IMG/VR virus record: IMGVR_UViG_3300020118_000062
Coordinates: 1-40,291 of that record
Source of the DNA: a virus
DNA: 40,291 nucleotides
Reading direction: 5' to 3' (one strand)
Positions 7,013 to 14,045 of this stretch are shown piece after piece (the first letter of the stretch is position 1; the number at the start of each line of letters is the position of its first letter). The notes under the pieces are model-generated. The model was given only the letters and a program-made list of their open reading frames with translations, ran no database searches and had not been told where the DNA came from. Position numbers and translations under genes: made by a program.

Positions 7013-7831
7013 ATGATCACCCTCTCGACCCCCGTGAAGCACAAGCTCACCGACCTGGGCGTGCTCTCCAGCAAGAACCGCAAGCCGGACGAGAACCCTG
7101 GCGCGCAGCTCTCGCTCGAGGCGACGCTGCCGCTCGACGTCGCCGAGCTGATGTTCCCCGGCGTGCGCCTCTTCTACGAAGCGAAGGCCGCCAAGCAAGG
7201 CGCGCTCGACGGCATGGCGCTCGAGCAACTCACGGCGCTGGGCGAGAAGGTCGGTTGGATCGTCTGGAACAAGGACCACTCCGCGCACACGGTGACGATC
7301 GACTTCGGCATCGGCGGCACGTCCAACCCAGTGATCAGCGATTGCCGGCTGCATCGCTTCCGCTTCCGGCCGGAGGAGGGGTCGATCTTCGTCAAGTACG
7401 TGGCCGAGTCGCCAGACGTGAGCGAGGCGCTGTTCGGCAAGCTAGCGAAGCTGAAGTCGTGCGACGTGCAGCTGCTGATCGCACCTCCGGAGATCTCGCA
7501 GCAGGAAATCGACGATCCGGTGAAGGCCGCGCCGACGCACAAGCCAGGCGCTGCGGAGCGCGCGGCCGCGGGCGTGAAGCCGACGGCGAAGCACAAGGAG
7601 CCGACGAAGGCCGAGGCGCGCAAGACGGCCGAGGAGGCGTTTGCCGGTGCTCCGGCTGCCAAGCTAAGCGCCGAGGCTGCGTGGCCATTTCCGAAGAACG
7701 GCCGCGCCGATGGATCGCCGCCGCCGCAGTCCGTGACGACCGAGAGCACCACGCGCAGCCCGGCCGGGTCGCGCACGGCGCGCGGGCGCGAGAAGACGGC
7801 CGCGGCGCTGGCCGCTGGCGCGAAAGCGTGA
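7013..7831 (+). CDS. Phage DNA-metabolism protein of unknown fold, possible ssDNA-binding role
   Basis: The product has 272 residues, with CAGGAG upstream of ATG 7013. Residues about 1-165 form a compact strand-rich domain with many aromatic residues. Residues 170-272 are low-complexity Ala/Lys/Pro with an acidic patch and look disordered, like the tails of single-strand DNA-binding proteins. It follows the exonuclease and its probable partner, so a role in recombination or as an SSB substitute is reasonable, but no OB-fold motif is clear to me. The 116 bp between 6897 and 7012 hold no gene I can support. Confidence 0.6.
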   Translation: MITLSTPVKHKLTDLGVLSSKNRKPDENPGAQLSLEATLPLDVAELMFPGVRLFYEAKAAKQGALDGMALEQLTALGEKVGWIVWNKDHSAHTVTIDFGIGGTSNPVISDCRLHRFRFRPEEGSIFVKYVAESPDVSEALFGKLAKLKSCDVQLLIAPPEISQQEIDDPVKAAPTHKPGAAERAAAGVKPTAKHKEPTKAEARKTAEEAFAGAPAAKLSAEAAWPFPKNGRADGSPPPQSVTTESTTRSPAGSRTARGREKTAAALAAGAKA

Positions 7832-7841
7832 AAGGCCACCA

Positions 7842-8927
7842 ATGAGCCGGGCGCCCTTGTTGACTCTCAGCCTGGCCGTGTCCGCGATGGCCGCGCTCAA
7901 AGAATTGCACCGTGTCTGCGAGGCAATGGACGCAGAGCGTGACGGAGATCGCCCAAGCGAGGACGTCTACCAAGCCGCGACGGCGCAGGCGGCGCGGGTA
8001 CTCGCGAAGGCACCACCGCTACCGCATCCCCCAGCCCAAGTGGGTGAGCTGCCGCCGCTGCCTAAGCCCAAGTTCGAGGACATCGACTACGAAATATGGG
8101 GCCAGAACGCGAAGTGCGACGCCTACACCGCCGACCAAATGCGAACCTACGCCCGAGCCGCCCTCGCATCTGCTCGGCCCTCAGTACCGCAAGAGGCGCA
8201 GATTACGGCCGATCAGACCAAAGAACTGTTCCACAAGTATGGAACCGGTCGGCTGGAAGGATTTACCGCAGCACTTGCGCACGCTTTCGCTCTTGCCACC
8301 CCAGTACAGCCGCAACCCGCCCCCGAGGCCACGCAGCGCGAACTTCGCCTTGATGCCTATGCGCTCATTCGAGAGATCGATTCGGCCGGAAGTTGGTCCG
8401 ACAGACGTATGCGGGACAGTTTTTGGCGCTGCGTGGATGCCTTACGAAATACGCTGACTGCCGCCCCCTCGGTTGACGGCCAGATGGCCCTGGATGCGCG
8501 ACGGCTGGACGATTCGGCACCGCAATTCATTCCACTACGCGCCAAGGGCGTGCTTGATGGCGACAACAATCTCGATTGCTGGGACACGCCGCCATACGAC
8601 CTAGCGGCGCAGCATGTCAACGAGTTGCAGGCAAAAGACCCGGCAGCCGCGTGGCGGTTGGATCAACTCTACGTCCTGGCTCATGGAACTGCTGCTCCAG
8701 AGTCGTCCCCGGATGCAAGACGGTGGCAATACTGGCGCGACAAGCGGTCGGTGACCATCGACGTTGCACTGCACGGAAACGGGTGCACGCCGCATTCAGC
8801 GGCTGAACTTGACGCAGCGGCCGACGCCGCCATGAACGCCGCGCTCCCTCCGTCTGTTCAACCCCCTGCTAGCCCTGGTTTGGGTGATTCGACCGAGCCT
8901 ACTTCGGCGGTTTCGCGCGATCAATGA
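7842..8927 (+). CDS. Modular accessory phage protein, unknown function
   Basis: The product has 361 residues and looks assembled from short modules: an N-terminal hydrophobic helix (LLTLSLAVSAMAAL), Pro-rich linkers, and blocks such as CDAYTADQMRTYARAALASA and DARRWQYWRD that I know as recurrent pieces in mosaic proteins of Burkholderiales phages. The tail (about 330-361) is Ser/Pro-rich. No catalytic signature is visible. Its 3' end overlaps the convergent gene 8899-9060 by 29 bp. Start ATG 7842 lies ten bases after the preceding stop. Confidence 0.55.
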   Translation: MSRAPLLTLSLAVSAMAALKELHRVCEAMDAERDGDRPSEDVYQAATAQAARVLAKAPPLPHPPAQVGELPPLPKPKFEDIDYEIWGQNAKCDAYTADQMRTYARAALASARPSVPQEAQITADQTKELFHKYGTGRLEGFTAALAHAFALATPVQPQPAPEATQRELRLDAYALIREIDSAGSWSDRRMRDSFWRCVDALRNTLTAAPSVDGQMALDARRLDDSAPQFIPLRAKGVLDGDNNLDCWDTPPYDLAAQHVNELQAKDPAAAWRLDQLYVLAHGTAAPESSPDARRWQYWRDKRSVTIDVALHGNGCTPHSAAELDAAADAAMNAALPPSVQPPASPGLGDSTEPTSAVSRDQ

Positions 8928-9060
8928 GCCTGCGTAACCACGCCATGCCGTATTCGTCCACCTTCGCCCATTGCGCCGGCTTGAGCCGCATTGCACGCAG
9001 TTCGAGCTTCTCTTCTGGCGGCGTCGGCGGCCTGCCTCGCGGTCGTTTCGGTTCGTCCAT
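8899..9060 (-). CDS. Small DNA-binding protein with AT-hook-like motif, opposite strand
   Basis: The product has 53 residues from ATG 9060; an in-frame ATG at 9108 would add 16 residues. The N-terminus carries KRPRGRPPT, an AT-hook-like Arg-Gly-Arg-Pro core. The rest (LELRAMRLKPAQWAKVDEYG, then AWLRRLIDRAK) has the strand-helix-helix pattern of short ribbon-helix-helix-like regulators. It diverges from gene 9157 across an AT-rich region with a duplicated 14-mer, as expected for a local autoregulator. It is the only minus-strand gene between 2.8 and 12.3 kb. Confidence 0.6.
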   Translation of the reverse strand: MDEPKRPRGRPPTPPEEKLELRAMRLKPAQWAKVDEYGMAWLRRLIDRAKPPK

Positions 9061-9080
9061 GTCGCCAAGTGTAGGCGAGT

Positions 9081-9129
9081 TTTGTTGTTCTACAAATAGT
9101 TCTTGCAATCGCTTGTTTGTTGTTCTACA
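9081..9129. promoter_or_regulatory. Two 14-bp direct repeats TTTGTTGTTCTACA in divergent promoter region
   Basis: Perfect copies lie at 9081-9094 and 9116-9129, with starts 35 bp apart. The second overlaps the -10 box of the plus-strand promoter. They are candidate operators for the small regulator encoded at 8899-9060. Confidence 0.65.
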
Positions 9130-9131
9130 TT
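9103..9131 (+). promoter_or_regulatory. Promoter TTGCAA, 17 bp, TACATT
   Basis: TTGCAA at 9103-9108 and TACATT at 9126-9131 drive the gene starting at 9157. TTGCAA is its own reverse complement, so it could also serve as a -35 box for the divergent gene. Confidence 0.55.
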
Positions 9132-9156
9132 AAACACATCAACACGGGGCACAAAC

Positions 9157-9489
9157 ATGGCGAACATCAAGCACTTCAGCGACATCGGCGGCGTAGCGAC
9201 TTTGCTCAAAGGCAGCTATGGGATGGACAACAAAGAGTTCGCGCTCCGGTTTCCTGGTGTCAAGGGACTGCGGTGCGATGGCTACACGATGTGGGTCGGC
9301 TACCCGCTCGAAGGCACCGGCGGCCAGATGCCGGTAACCCGCAAGATTGAGTACAAAGCCTTCCCGTCGCGGCACGAATGCAATGCGAAGTGCATGGGCG
9401 GAAAGATCAACGGCACATGCGAATGCCAGTGCGGCGGCAGGAATCACGGCGCGGGCATGTTCACGCAACTTCTGCGGGTGGCGGCATGA
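9157..9489 (+). CDS. Small conserved phage protein with C-terminal cysteine cluster
   Basis: The product has 110 residues, with CGGGGC upstream of ATG 9157. The N-terminal half is mixed and holds MWVGYPL. The C-terminal half carries C-x3-C-x7-C-x-C-x-C followed by GGRNHGAG, which probably binds a metal. I know this Cys cluster with the NHG ending from small phage and plasmid proteins without assigned function. It has its own promoter and heads a coupled set of accessory genes that runs to the excisionase. Confidence 0.65.
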   Translation: MANIKHFSDIGGVATLLKGSYGMDNKEFALRFPGVKGLRCDGYTMWVGYPLEGTGGQMPVTRKIEYKAFPSRHECNAKCMGGKINGTCECQCGGRNHGAGMFTQLLRVAA

Positions 9490-10043
9490 ACGCGGCTCTT
9501 CTCGCAAAGGCCATTGGTAACAAAGCCAATGCGCTGATGGACGCGGCCTACGACTCGCAGGACGACATCCCACGCGAACGCTTCGCACTCATGCGCGATG
9601 TCGCCGAGCTAGCGCATTGCGCGCGCCGGATGGTCGAAGGCAAGTCCATCACGCGCGCTTTCGGTGCGCCGGGCGACTGGGGCTATGGAACACCCATCGG
9701 TGACGCGCTGGCGTCGCCGTCCGTCGCCGCATGTGAAGAGTGGCAACCAATCGAGACAGTGCCAAAGGACGGCAGCTACTTCCTTGCGTCGAACCACTGT
9801 GGAGTGTGGATTGCGCACTACGAGCCGCAGGCTGTGTCTGGCTACGTGTTCGATGACCCGGTGCGCTCGGTGATGTTGAACCACTGGCACATCGACAAGA
9901 CAACGCGATACAACGCGGCCACCCATTGGGCGCCGCTGCCAGCGCCTCCGTCAACCGCGCCAGATGCCTCGCCCGAAGCGCCTGGGCCAAGTGAACAAAC
10001 GCAGGGCGCGCATCCAGTCCTTCAGGCAGGAGAGCAAGCGTGA
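9486..10043 (+). CDS. Phage protein with DUF551-like domain
   Basis: The product has 185 residues; ATG 9486 overlaps the preceding stop. Residues 1-75 are helical. Residues about 85-155 match the DUF551 pattern: an opening WQPIETVPKDGSYFL, a central Trp/His-rich part and the closing ATHWAPLPAPP. DUF551 proteins are small accessory products of tailed phages with no known activity. The last 30 residues are Pro/Ser-rich and probably disordered. Confidence 0.7.
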   Translation: MNAALLAKAIGNKANALMDAAYDSQDDIPRERFALMRDVAELAHCARRMVEGKSITRAFGAPGDWGYGTPIGDALASPSVAACEEWQPIETVPKDGSYFLASNHCGVWIAHYEPQAVSGYVFDDPVRSVMLNHWHIDKTTRYNAATHWAPLPAPPSTAPDASPEAPGPSEQTQGAHPVLQAGEQA

Positions 10044-10483
10044 AGATCACTACAGGTGCTGTTTCCAAAGAGGATGCCCTGCGATTCGCTGACGAACTTG
10101 AGGCAGCTATCGGGCGCGTAGCCAGCGGGCAATTGAAGCCAGGGTTCATTCCTATGGAGCCCATCGCCCGGCTGATCCAGTTCGCACGCGATACCGCCGC
10201 CACTCCTGCTGCCCCCACTGGGGCCGCACCGAGCCCGGATTCTGTTGAACCTGTCGCCGCATGTGAGGCGGCCCTGCGCGAGTTGATCGAATCGAAGGAC
10301 GCGCACGCGGCCGAGTGCGAGAAGTGGGCGAGAGAGAACCCGCCTCTGGCGTGGGGCGACCCGAGGGCAACGTTCAGTTCCGAAGGGCTGACGTGCAGGC
10401 CAGCGCCCGGCATCGACGCCGCTGTTGCGCGCATGAACGCGGCTTGGGACGCGGCCCGCGCAGCCATGCAGGAGACGCCGTGA
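10040..10483 (+). CDS. Hypothetical accessory phage protein
   Basis: The product has 147 residues from a GTG start at 10040 that overlaps the previous stop. An N-terminal helical part (about 1-55) is joined by an Ala/Pro-rich linker to a second helical part with a Cys/Glu-rich segment (ECEKWARENPPLAWGD) and a closing Ala/Arg-rich helix (VARMNAAWDAARAAMQ). Such segment-swapped proteins are common in this accessory region. No function is recognised. Confidence 0.6.
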   Translation: MKITTGAVSKEDALRFADELEAAIGRVASGQLKPGFIPMEPIARLIQFARDTAATPAAPTGAAPSPDSVEPVAACEAALRELIESKDAHAAECEKWARENPPLAWGDPRATFSSEGLTCRPAPGIDAAVARMNAAWDAARAAMQETP

Positions 10484-10896
10484 GCGAGATTGCAAATCTC
10501 GACGCACACCCAAGCCGTGTATTGGCGGCCCTGACCCCGGCTAGCGCAATCTCTTGCCTCTCAGCGCTCGGCGGCACTATCACGAAGCCCGAGGCGTTCT
10601 CGCTGTCGCGACGCAAGGGCGGTGCGCAGGTTTGGCTACATTGCGGCCGGCTCACCGTGAACCTGAACCTTCAACTCAAGCACGAACCGGCGTCGTTTGC
10701 GGACGCGCGCGAATGGATTGGCACGCTTGAACGTCGCTTCGGCATTGAACTGCCAGAGCGTCCAAGGCGCAAATTGGGACGCGCCCGACTGCGATTGCTG
10801 CCAGGGCCTTCAAAGGCCGCGGCAGATCACGCCCCGCAACGCTCGGCCTCATTGCCCAAAGAATCGGGCGGCGCTGCTGATGGGAGCGAGAGGTAG
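10480..10896 (+). CDS. Hypothetical accessory phage protein
   Basis: The product has 138 residues from a GTG start at 10480, again overlapping the preceding stop. Residues about 25-90 look globular with alternating strands (AQVWLHCGRLTVNLNLQL) and a helix (FADAREWIGTLERRFGIEL). The last 45 residues are basic and Ser/Ala-rich. It immediately precedes the excisionase. No family recognised. Confidence 0.6.
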   Translation: MSEIANLDAHPSRVLAALTPASAISCLSALGGTITKPEAFSLSRRKGGAQVWLHCGRLTVNLNLQLKHEPASFADAREWIGTLERRFGIELPERPRRKLGRARLRLLPGPSKAAADHAPQRSASLPKESGGAADGSER

Positions 10897-10900
10897 CCAC

Positions 10901-11254
10901 ATGCTGACGGCGAAGCAAGTCGGCGAACTGCTCGGCATCAAGCCGCGCACGGTCTATGACATCGACCCCGAACTGCTGCCCCGGTACGAAATCGGCGGTG
11001 CGGTACGCTATGAGCAGTCCGACGTGACGGAGTACAAGGCGAAATGTCGATCCACCGCGACAAGGAACATGGTTGCTGGCGCTTTGAGTTCGACCGCGTC
11101 ATTGAGGGCAAAGGGCGAGTCCGAGCTCGAAAGCGACTTCCGAAGAAATGGACTCGTGCCGAGGCTGACGCCTTTGACGGGGAAGAAACGCGGCGGCTCT
11201 ACAAGCTCGCAACGGGCATTGAGAAGCCTGTCGCTGGTATCGAGCAAGCCGTAG
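10901..11254 (+). CDS. AlpA/excisionase-like HTH protein, overlapping integrase
   Basis: The product has 117 residues, ATG 10901 preceded by GAGAGGTAG. Residues 1-45 are a winged HTH_17-type domain (MLTAKQVGELLGIKPRTVYD, then RYEIGGAVRYEQSDVTEYK), as in AlpA-type excisionases and regulators. The frame stays open for 211 nt into the integrase gene. The tail there (about 47-117) has a recognisable layout, CRST..., DFRRNGL and a Leu/Ser ending, which resembles tails I recall for homologous proteins, so the overlap may be truly bicoding. Role: excision directionality or regulation of int (inference). Confidence 0.7.
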   Translation: MLTAKQVGELLGIKPRTVYDIDPELLPRYEIGGAVRYEQSDVTEYKAKCRSTATRNMVAGALSSTASLRAKGESELESDFRRNGLVPRLTPLTGKKRGGSTSSQRALRSLSLVSSKP

Positions 11255-12033
11255 CGCTCTACCTGCGCCACCAGCTTCCGAACCTCAAGAGCCGCGTCGG
11301 GATCGGCCACTACCTGGCGCTCACATACTGGGCCTACCGTGGCCGGCCGATCACCGCCCTGGCTGAGGTCTGCGCCGCGATCGAGGAGCAGTACGCGGGC
11401 GAGCTGGCGCCGGCCACGATCCGCAACCGCATCCGCTACCTCACCGCCGCGTGCCGGTGGGCATGGAAGAAGCGCCACATCTGCGAGCACGATCCGGCCG
11501 CTCGGGGCACGGGGCCAGCGGACAGCAACGAGCGGCAGGTCTACACCGACCGCGCGTTCATGCTGCTGATTGCGCAGGCGGCGCCGTGCCGAGAGACGCG
11601 GGCCATGATCCGCATCGGCTTCTACTCGGGCATGCGCGTGGCTGAGATCCGCCGCGCGACGGTCGATGGCGGAGTGTTCAAGCTGCCGGACACAAAGAAC
11701 GGCGACCCGCGTTGGGTGCCGATCCATCCGCGCATTCGCTGCTGCGTCGGCTACCTGCCGTTCACGTCTGCCAGGTCGACGCTGGACAAGCGCTGGGCGC
11801 TCGCGCGCGACGCTGTCGGCATGGGCCATCTGCACTTTCACGACCTGCGCCACAGCACTGCGAGCGAGATGATCAACGGCGGCGTCGACCTGTACACGGT
11901 GGGCGCTGTGCTGGGTCACAAGTCGGCGCAATCGACCAGGCGCTATGCACACCTGGCTACGACGGCGCTTGAGGCCGCGCTCGGCAAAGTTGGGCAGAAA
12001 ACTCCCCCACCGATGATTCGCAACGCTGCGTGA
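11044..12033 (+). CDS. int: Tyrosine-recombinase integrase
   Basis: The product has 329 residues, a normal length for a phage integrase. A short N-terminal arm-binding region leads into the SAM-like core-binding domain (about 65-160) and the catalytic domain. Visible catalytic residues are R198 (in GMR), H266 and R269 (in HDLRH), H292 (in LGHK) and the nucleophile Y301. The gene ends 20 bp before the tRNA-derived core site, the usual int-attP arrangement, and its last codons contain one of the two direct repeats that flank the core. It starts inside the excisionase gene, in another frame. Confidence 0.95.
   Translation: MSIHRDKEHGCWRFEFDRVIEGKGRVRARKRLPKKWTRAEADAFDGEETRRLYKLATGIEKPVAGIEQAVALYLRHQLPNLKSRVGIGHYLALTYWAYRGRPITALAEVCAAIEEQYAGELAPATIRNRIRYLTAACRWAWKKRHICEHDPAARGTGPADSNERQVYTDRAFMLLIAQAAPCRETRAMIRIGFYSGMRVAEIRRATVDGGVFKLPDTKNGDPRWVPIHPRIRCCVGYLPFTSARSTLDKRWALARDAVGMGHLHFHDLRHSTASEMINGGVDLYTVGAVLGHKSAQSTRRYAHLATTALEAALGKVGQKTPPPMIRNAA
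11998..12011 (+). promoter_or_regulatory. Candidate integrase arm-type site 1 (AAAACTCCCCCACC)
   Basis: A perfect 14-bp match to the copy at 12198-12211, same orientation, exactly 200 bp away. The two copies lie on either side of the tRNA-derived core, which is the layout of arm-binding sites of tyrosine integrases. This copy lies in the 3' end of int. Confidence 0.65.
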
Positions 12034-12052
12034 AATCGGGCCGTAGCCCGCG

Positions 12053-12107
12053 TGGTGCCTCGGGTCGGACTTGAACCGACACGCCTTGCGGCAACGGATT
12101 TTGAGTC
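12053..12107 (-). other. attP core: 3' half of tRNA-Leu(CAA)
   Basis: Read on the minus strand, the segment runs from GACTCAAAATCC (anticodon loop CT-CAA-AA and 3' stem) through a long variable arm (TTGCC..GGCGT), a perfect T-arm (GTCGG-TTCAAGT-CCGAC) and the acceptor 3' strand ending GCACCA. The long variable arm and the CAA anticodon identify tRNA-Leu. Upstream of 12107 the anticodon stem no longer pairs, so the 5' half is absent. Phages that use tRNA genes carry exactly such a 3' segment as the attP core, which restores the host gene on integration. Confidence 0.85.
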
Positions 12108-12197
12108 TTGCGCGCGCTCCCCGCACCAGCCGCGTAGCAGGGAGAGATTGGCGCGCGGATTCGGCGAATCAGGCCTGGAAAGCGCCCAGTCGGTCAA

Positions 12198-12211
12198 AAA
12201 ACTCCCCCACC
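12198..12211 (+). promoter_or_regulatory. Candidate integrase arm-type site 2 (AAAACTCCCCCACC)
   Basis: This is the second copy of the 14-mer, on the late-gene side of the core. A perfect 7-bp palindrome (TAGCCAG-TT-CTGGCTA) follows at 12234-12249 and may serve the 3' end of the late transcript or excisionase/IHF-type binding. The rest of 12108-12310 holds nothing I can name. Confidence 0.65.
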
Positions 12212-12310
12212 CGGCGGCCCTCAGAGCATCAACTAGCCAGTTCTGGCTACCCTGGCATCAACCGACCGTTGATCGACTCACGGCGGCCCGTCTGGCGCGT
12301 TGGCGATAGC

Positions 12311-12490
12311 CTACCGAAGTGCCAGCACCGTGCGAAGACTCTCGGCGATCGCCTCGACCTGGCGCAACGCGTCTTGCAGCGCGTCCGTGAGCGCGGCGTT
12401 GTGCCTTTCCAGCACGCCGAGGTCGGCCAGCGGCACGAGCCTCTCTCCAGTGCGAGGATCAATGTGGCAGATCAGGCCGCGGTCTGACAT
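12311..12490 (-). CDS. Small coiled-coil protein at the end of the late operon
   Basis: The product has 59 residues from ATG 12490, overlapping the end of the DUF1353 gene by 19 bp. After MSDRGLICHIDPRTGERLVP the remainder is a heptad-like helix (LGVLERHNAALTDALQDAL). It is the last gene before attP. It could be a small spanin-like or regulatory protein, but there is no signal sequence or membrane span. Function unknown. Confidence 0.55.
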   Translation of the reverse strand: MSDRGLICHIDPRTGERLVPLADLGVLERHNAALTDALQDALRQVEAIAESLRTVLALR

Positions 12491-12870
12491 GCCGCCGCCG
12501 CTGCGCGCTGATCCTCGACGTACGAAGCCAGTCCGCCGAGCCGCACGCCCTCGTAGATCGCGTCGGCCTTCCAGCGCTCGCACCCGAGCTCGAGCATGGC
12601 CTCGAAGAGCATGTTGTCTGCTGCCCCCTTGCCGACGCCCAGCGTCGCGTAGGCGGCGTCGTGGAACACCGCGGCGACGCGGTACAGCCCGGTGAACGGC
12701 GAGCCGAGCAAGCCCCAGAACTCGGGCGGGATGCTGGCACCGTCGGTGACGAAGCCCGCGGGCACCTTCCAGGCGCGGCCGTCCGGGTCGGTGTACGTCA
12801 GTTCGTCCAGCACGATCATGTGCCGGCCATCATCGACCCACTGCGTGCGCACCGGCCCGCTGAACGGCAC
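12472..12870 (-). CDS. DUF1353 family protein in the lysis region
   Basis: The product has 132 residues from a GTG start at 12870; the open frame further upstream is Arg-rich shadow sequence. The DUF1353 signature is clear: WKVPAGFVTDGASIPPEFW, then a Gly/Pro segment, and YRVAAVFHDAAYAT with a conserved His-Asp pair, followed by a helical region. Proteins of this family are common at the end of phage lysis or tail modules and in prophages. Their activity is unknown, though the His/Asp pair suggests a metal site. Confidence 0.8.
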   Translation of the reverse strand: MPFSGPVRTQWVDDGRHMIVLDELTYTDPDGRAWKVPAGFVTDGASIPPEFWGLLGSPFTGLYRVAAVFHDAAYATLGVGKGAADNMLFEAMLELGCERWKADAIYEGVRLGGLASYVEDQRAAAAACQTAA

Positions 12871-12880
12871 AGCGGCGCCC

Positions 12881-13123
12881 CTACTTCGGCGCCGAGGCCG
12901 CGATCGCGGCCGGGCTGACGACGAGCGTCGAGGCCGTCTGCACCTTCGCGCATAGCGCATCGGCATCGGCCACCGGGTTCGTGAGCGCCAGCGGCCCGTA
13001 GGTCACGATGAACGTGGCCTTGCCGTCGAGCGAGCAGCTGATGCGGTGGTCGAGTCCGGGGTTCGTGGCGCAACCGGTCAGCGCCAGCGCGACAAGGGGA
13101 AAGAGGGTGGCGGCGTTCTTCAT
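12881..13123 (-). CDS. Small lipoprotein in the lysis cassette (possible outer-membrane spanin)
   Basis: The product has 80 residues. A signal sequence (MKNAATLFPLVALA) ends in the lipobox LTGC, so Cys18 would be acylated. The mature 62 residues contain two more cysteines and no Pro-rich stretch, unlike typical Rz1. It follows the endolysin in transcription order, where spanins are usually encoded, but no inner-membrane Rz partner is evident. The assignment as o-spanin is therefore weak; a general phage lipoprotein is as likely. Confidence 0.7.
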   Translation of the reverse strand: MKNAATLFPLVALALTGCATNPGLDHRISCSLDGKATFIVTYGPLALTNPVADADALCAKVQTASTLVVSPAAIAASAPK

Positions 13124-13146
13124 GGTGGGGCTTTCGTGGTGGTGAT

Positions 13147-13719
13147 CTATGCGAGCGCCGTTGTCCCGGCCTTCCAGAACGCCAGGCGCTCCGGGTAGCC
13201 GTTGCTGTCGCCCTCGACCTCGGTCTTGTGGCCGCGGTTGATCTCGTCGCAGCAGCCGTCGAAGTCGCCGGCGTCGGCCAGCTCGTTGCAGCCGTGCTCG
13301 GCCCAGAACCAGGCGGCGCTGTAGGCGGCCCAGCGCGGCAGCTCGAGCAGCACCGGCGACTGTTCGAAGTCCGGCACGCTGGACAGGTACTTGCGCAGCC
13401 CGTCGCGCACGCCGATGTAGTTACCGTGGCCGGTGATCTGGATCAGGCCGCGACCGAGGAAGCGGTACCCGTCGCCCGGGCGAAGGTTGCCCAAGTCCTT
13501 GCGGCCTTCGTAGCGCAGCTGCACCGGCGTCGGGCCCCAGGTCTCACGCACCAAGCGCAGGCGGGCGGACTCGTGCCCGACGTTGGCCAGGAACGCCGCT
13601 CTGCGCGCCGGCGTGTTGATCTTGAACAGATCCATCGCCGAGGTGATCGGCGCGAGCCACGTGCGCGCGAGCTGGAACGATGCGCCGGTGCACGCGGCGA
13701 GCTGCTCGGCGGTGATCAT
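13147..13719 (-). CDS. Endolysin, glycoside hydrolase family 19 (chitinase-like lysozyme)
   Basis: The product has 190 residues, the usual size of phage GH19 endolysins. The catalytic region contains FLANVGHESARL with candidate acid E50, and the substrate-groove motif GYRFLGRGLIQITGHGNY. The C-terminal part is Trp/Cys-rich (AAWFWAEHGCNEL, then EINRG), as in GH19 lysozymes of phages. It hydrolyses the glycan strands of peptidoglycan. It has no signal sequence, so it needs holin pores; its ATG overlaps the stop of a holin-like gene just upstream. Confidence 0.88.
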   Translation of the reverse strand: MITAEQLAACTGASFQLARTWLAPITSAMDLFKINTPARRAAFLANVGHESARLRLVRETWGPTPVQLRYEGRKDLGNLRPGDGYRFLGRGLIQITGHGNYIGVRDGLRKYLSSVPDFEQSPVLLELPRWAAYSAAWFWAEHGCNELADAGDFDGCCDEINRGHKTEVEGDSNGYPERLAFWKAGTTALA

Positions 13720-14045
13720 CGCGACTCGTCCAGCAAATCGGCCCAGTCGGTCGTTCGCCGAGCCGGATGATGGTCGCGCGCCTTGCGCCGCAGGTAGCCG
13801 ATGATCACCAGCGCCAGGCCGGCGTTGATCAGCAGCAGCCCGTTGCCCATGCCCTGCACGCTGGAAGGCTTGAGGCCGGCGAACAGCAGCAGCGCGATCG
13901 AGCCGAAGCCCAGCGCCATCGGGATCAGGCCGGCCTTGATGATCAGCCCGTCATGGAACCTGGGCGACAGGATCATCCAAATCAGCACGAGCGAGATCAG
14001 CCCGCAGGCGAAGGAGTTGATCAGCGACAGAACGATGTTGATCAT
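13716..14045 (-). CDS. Holin-like membrane protein (3 spans)
   Basis: The product has 109 residues with three hydrophobic spans: about 4-26, 38-60 and 70-88 (LLLINAGLALVIIGYL), followed by a charged tail ending RKARDHHPARRTTDWADLLDE. The strongly charged C-terminus and the position directly before the endolysin fit a holin or antiholin. Coupled by ATGA overlap to the other membrane protein upstream (14042-14392), so the two may act as a holin/antiholin pair. Sequence family not certain. Confidence 0.65.
   Translation of the reverse strand: MINIVLSLINSFACGLISLVLIWMILSPRFHDGLIIKAGLIPMALGFGSIALLLFAGLKPSSVQGMGNGLLLINAGLALVIIGYLRRKARDHHPARRTTDWADLLDESR

Noticed and set aside
12052-12309. Plus-strand ORF of 85 residues starting with MVPRVGLEPTRLAATDFES
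   Set aside because: This is the well-known false translation of the antisense strand of a tRNA 3' half, here the attP core.
12034-12310. Junction between prophage and host chromosome at the tRNA fragment
   Set aside because: Phage lysis genes continue directly beyond the fragment on the same strand as the rest of the late operon, so this is attP and not an integrated end. A tandem prophage could look the same but is less simple.
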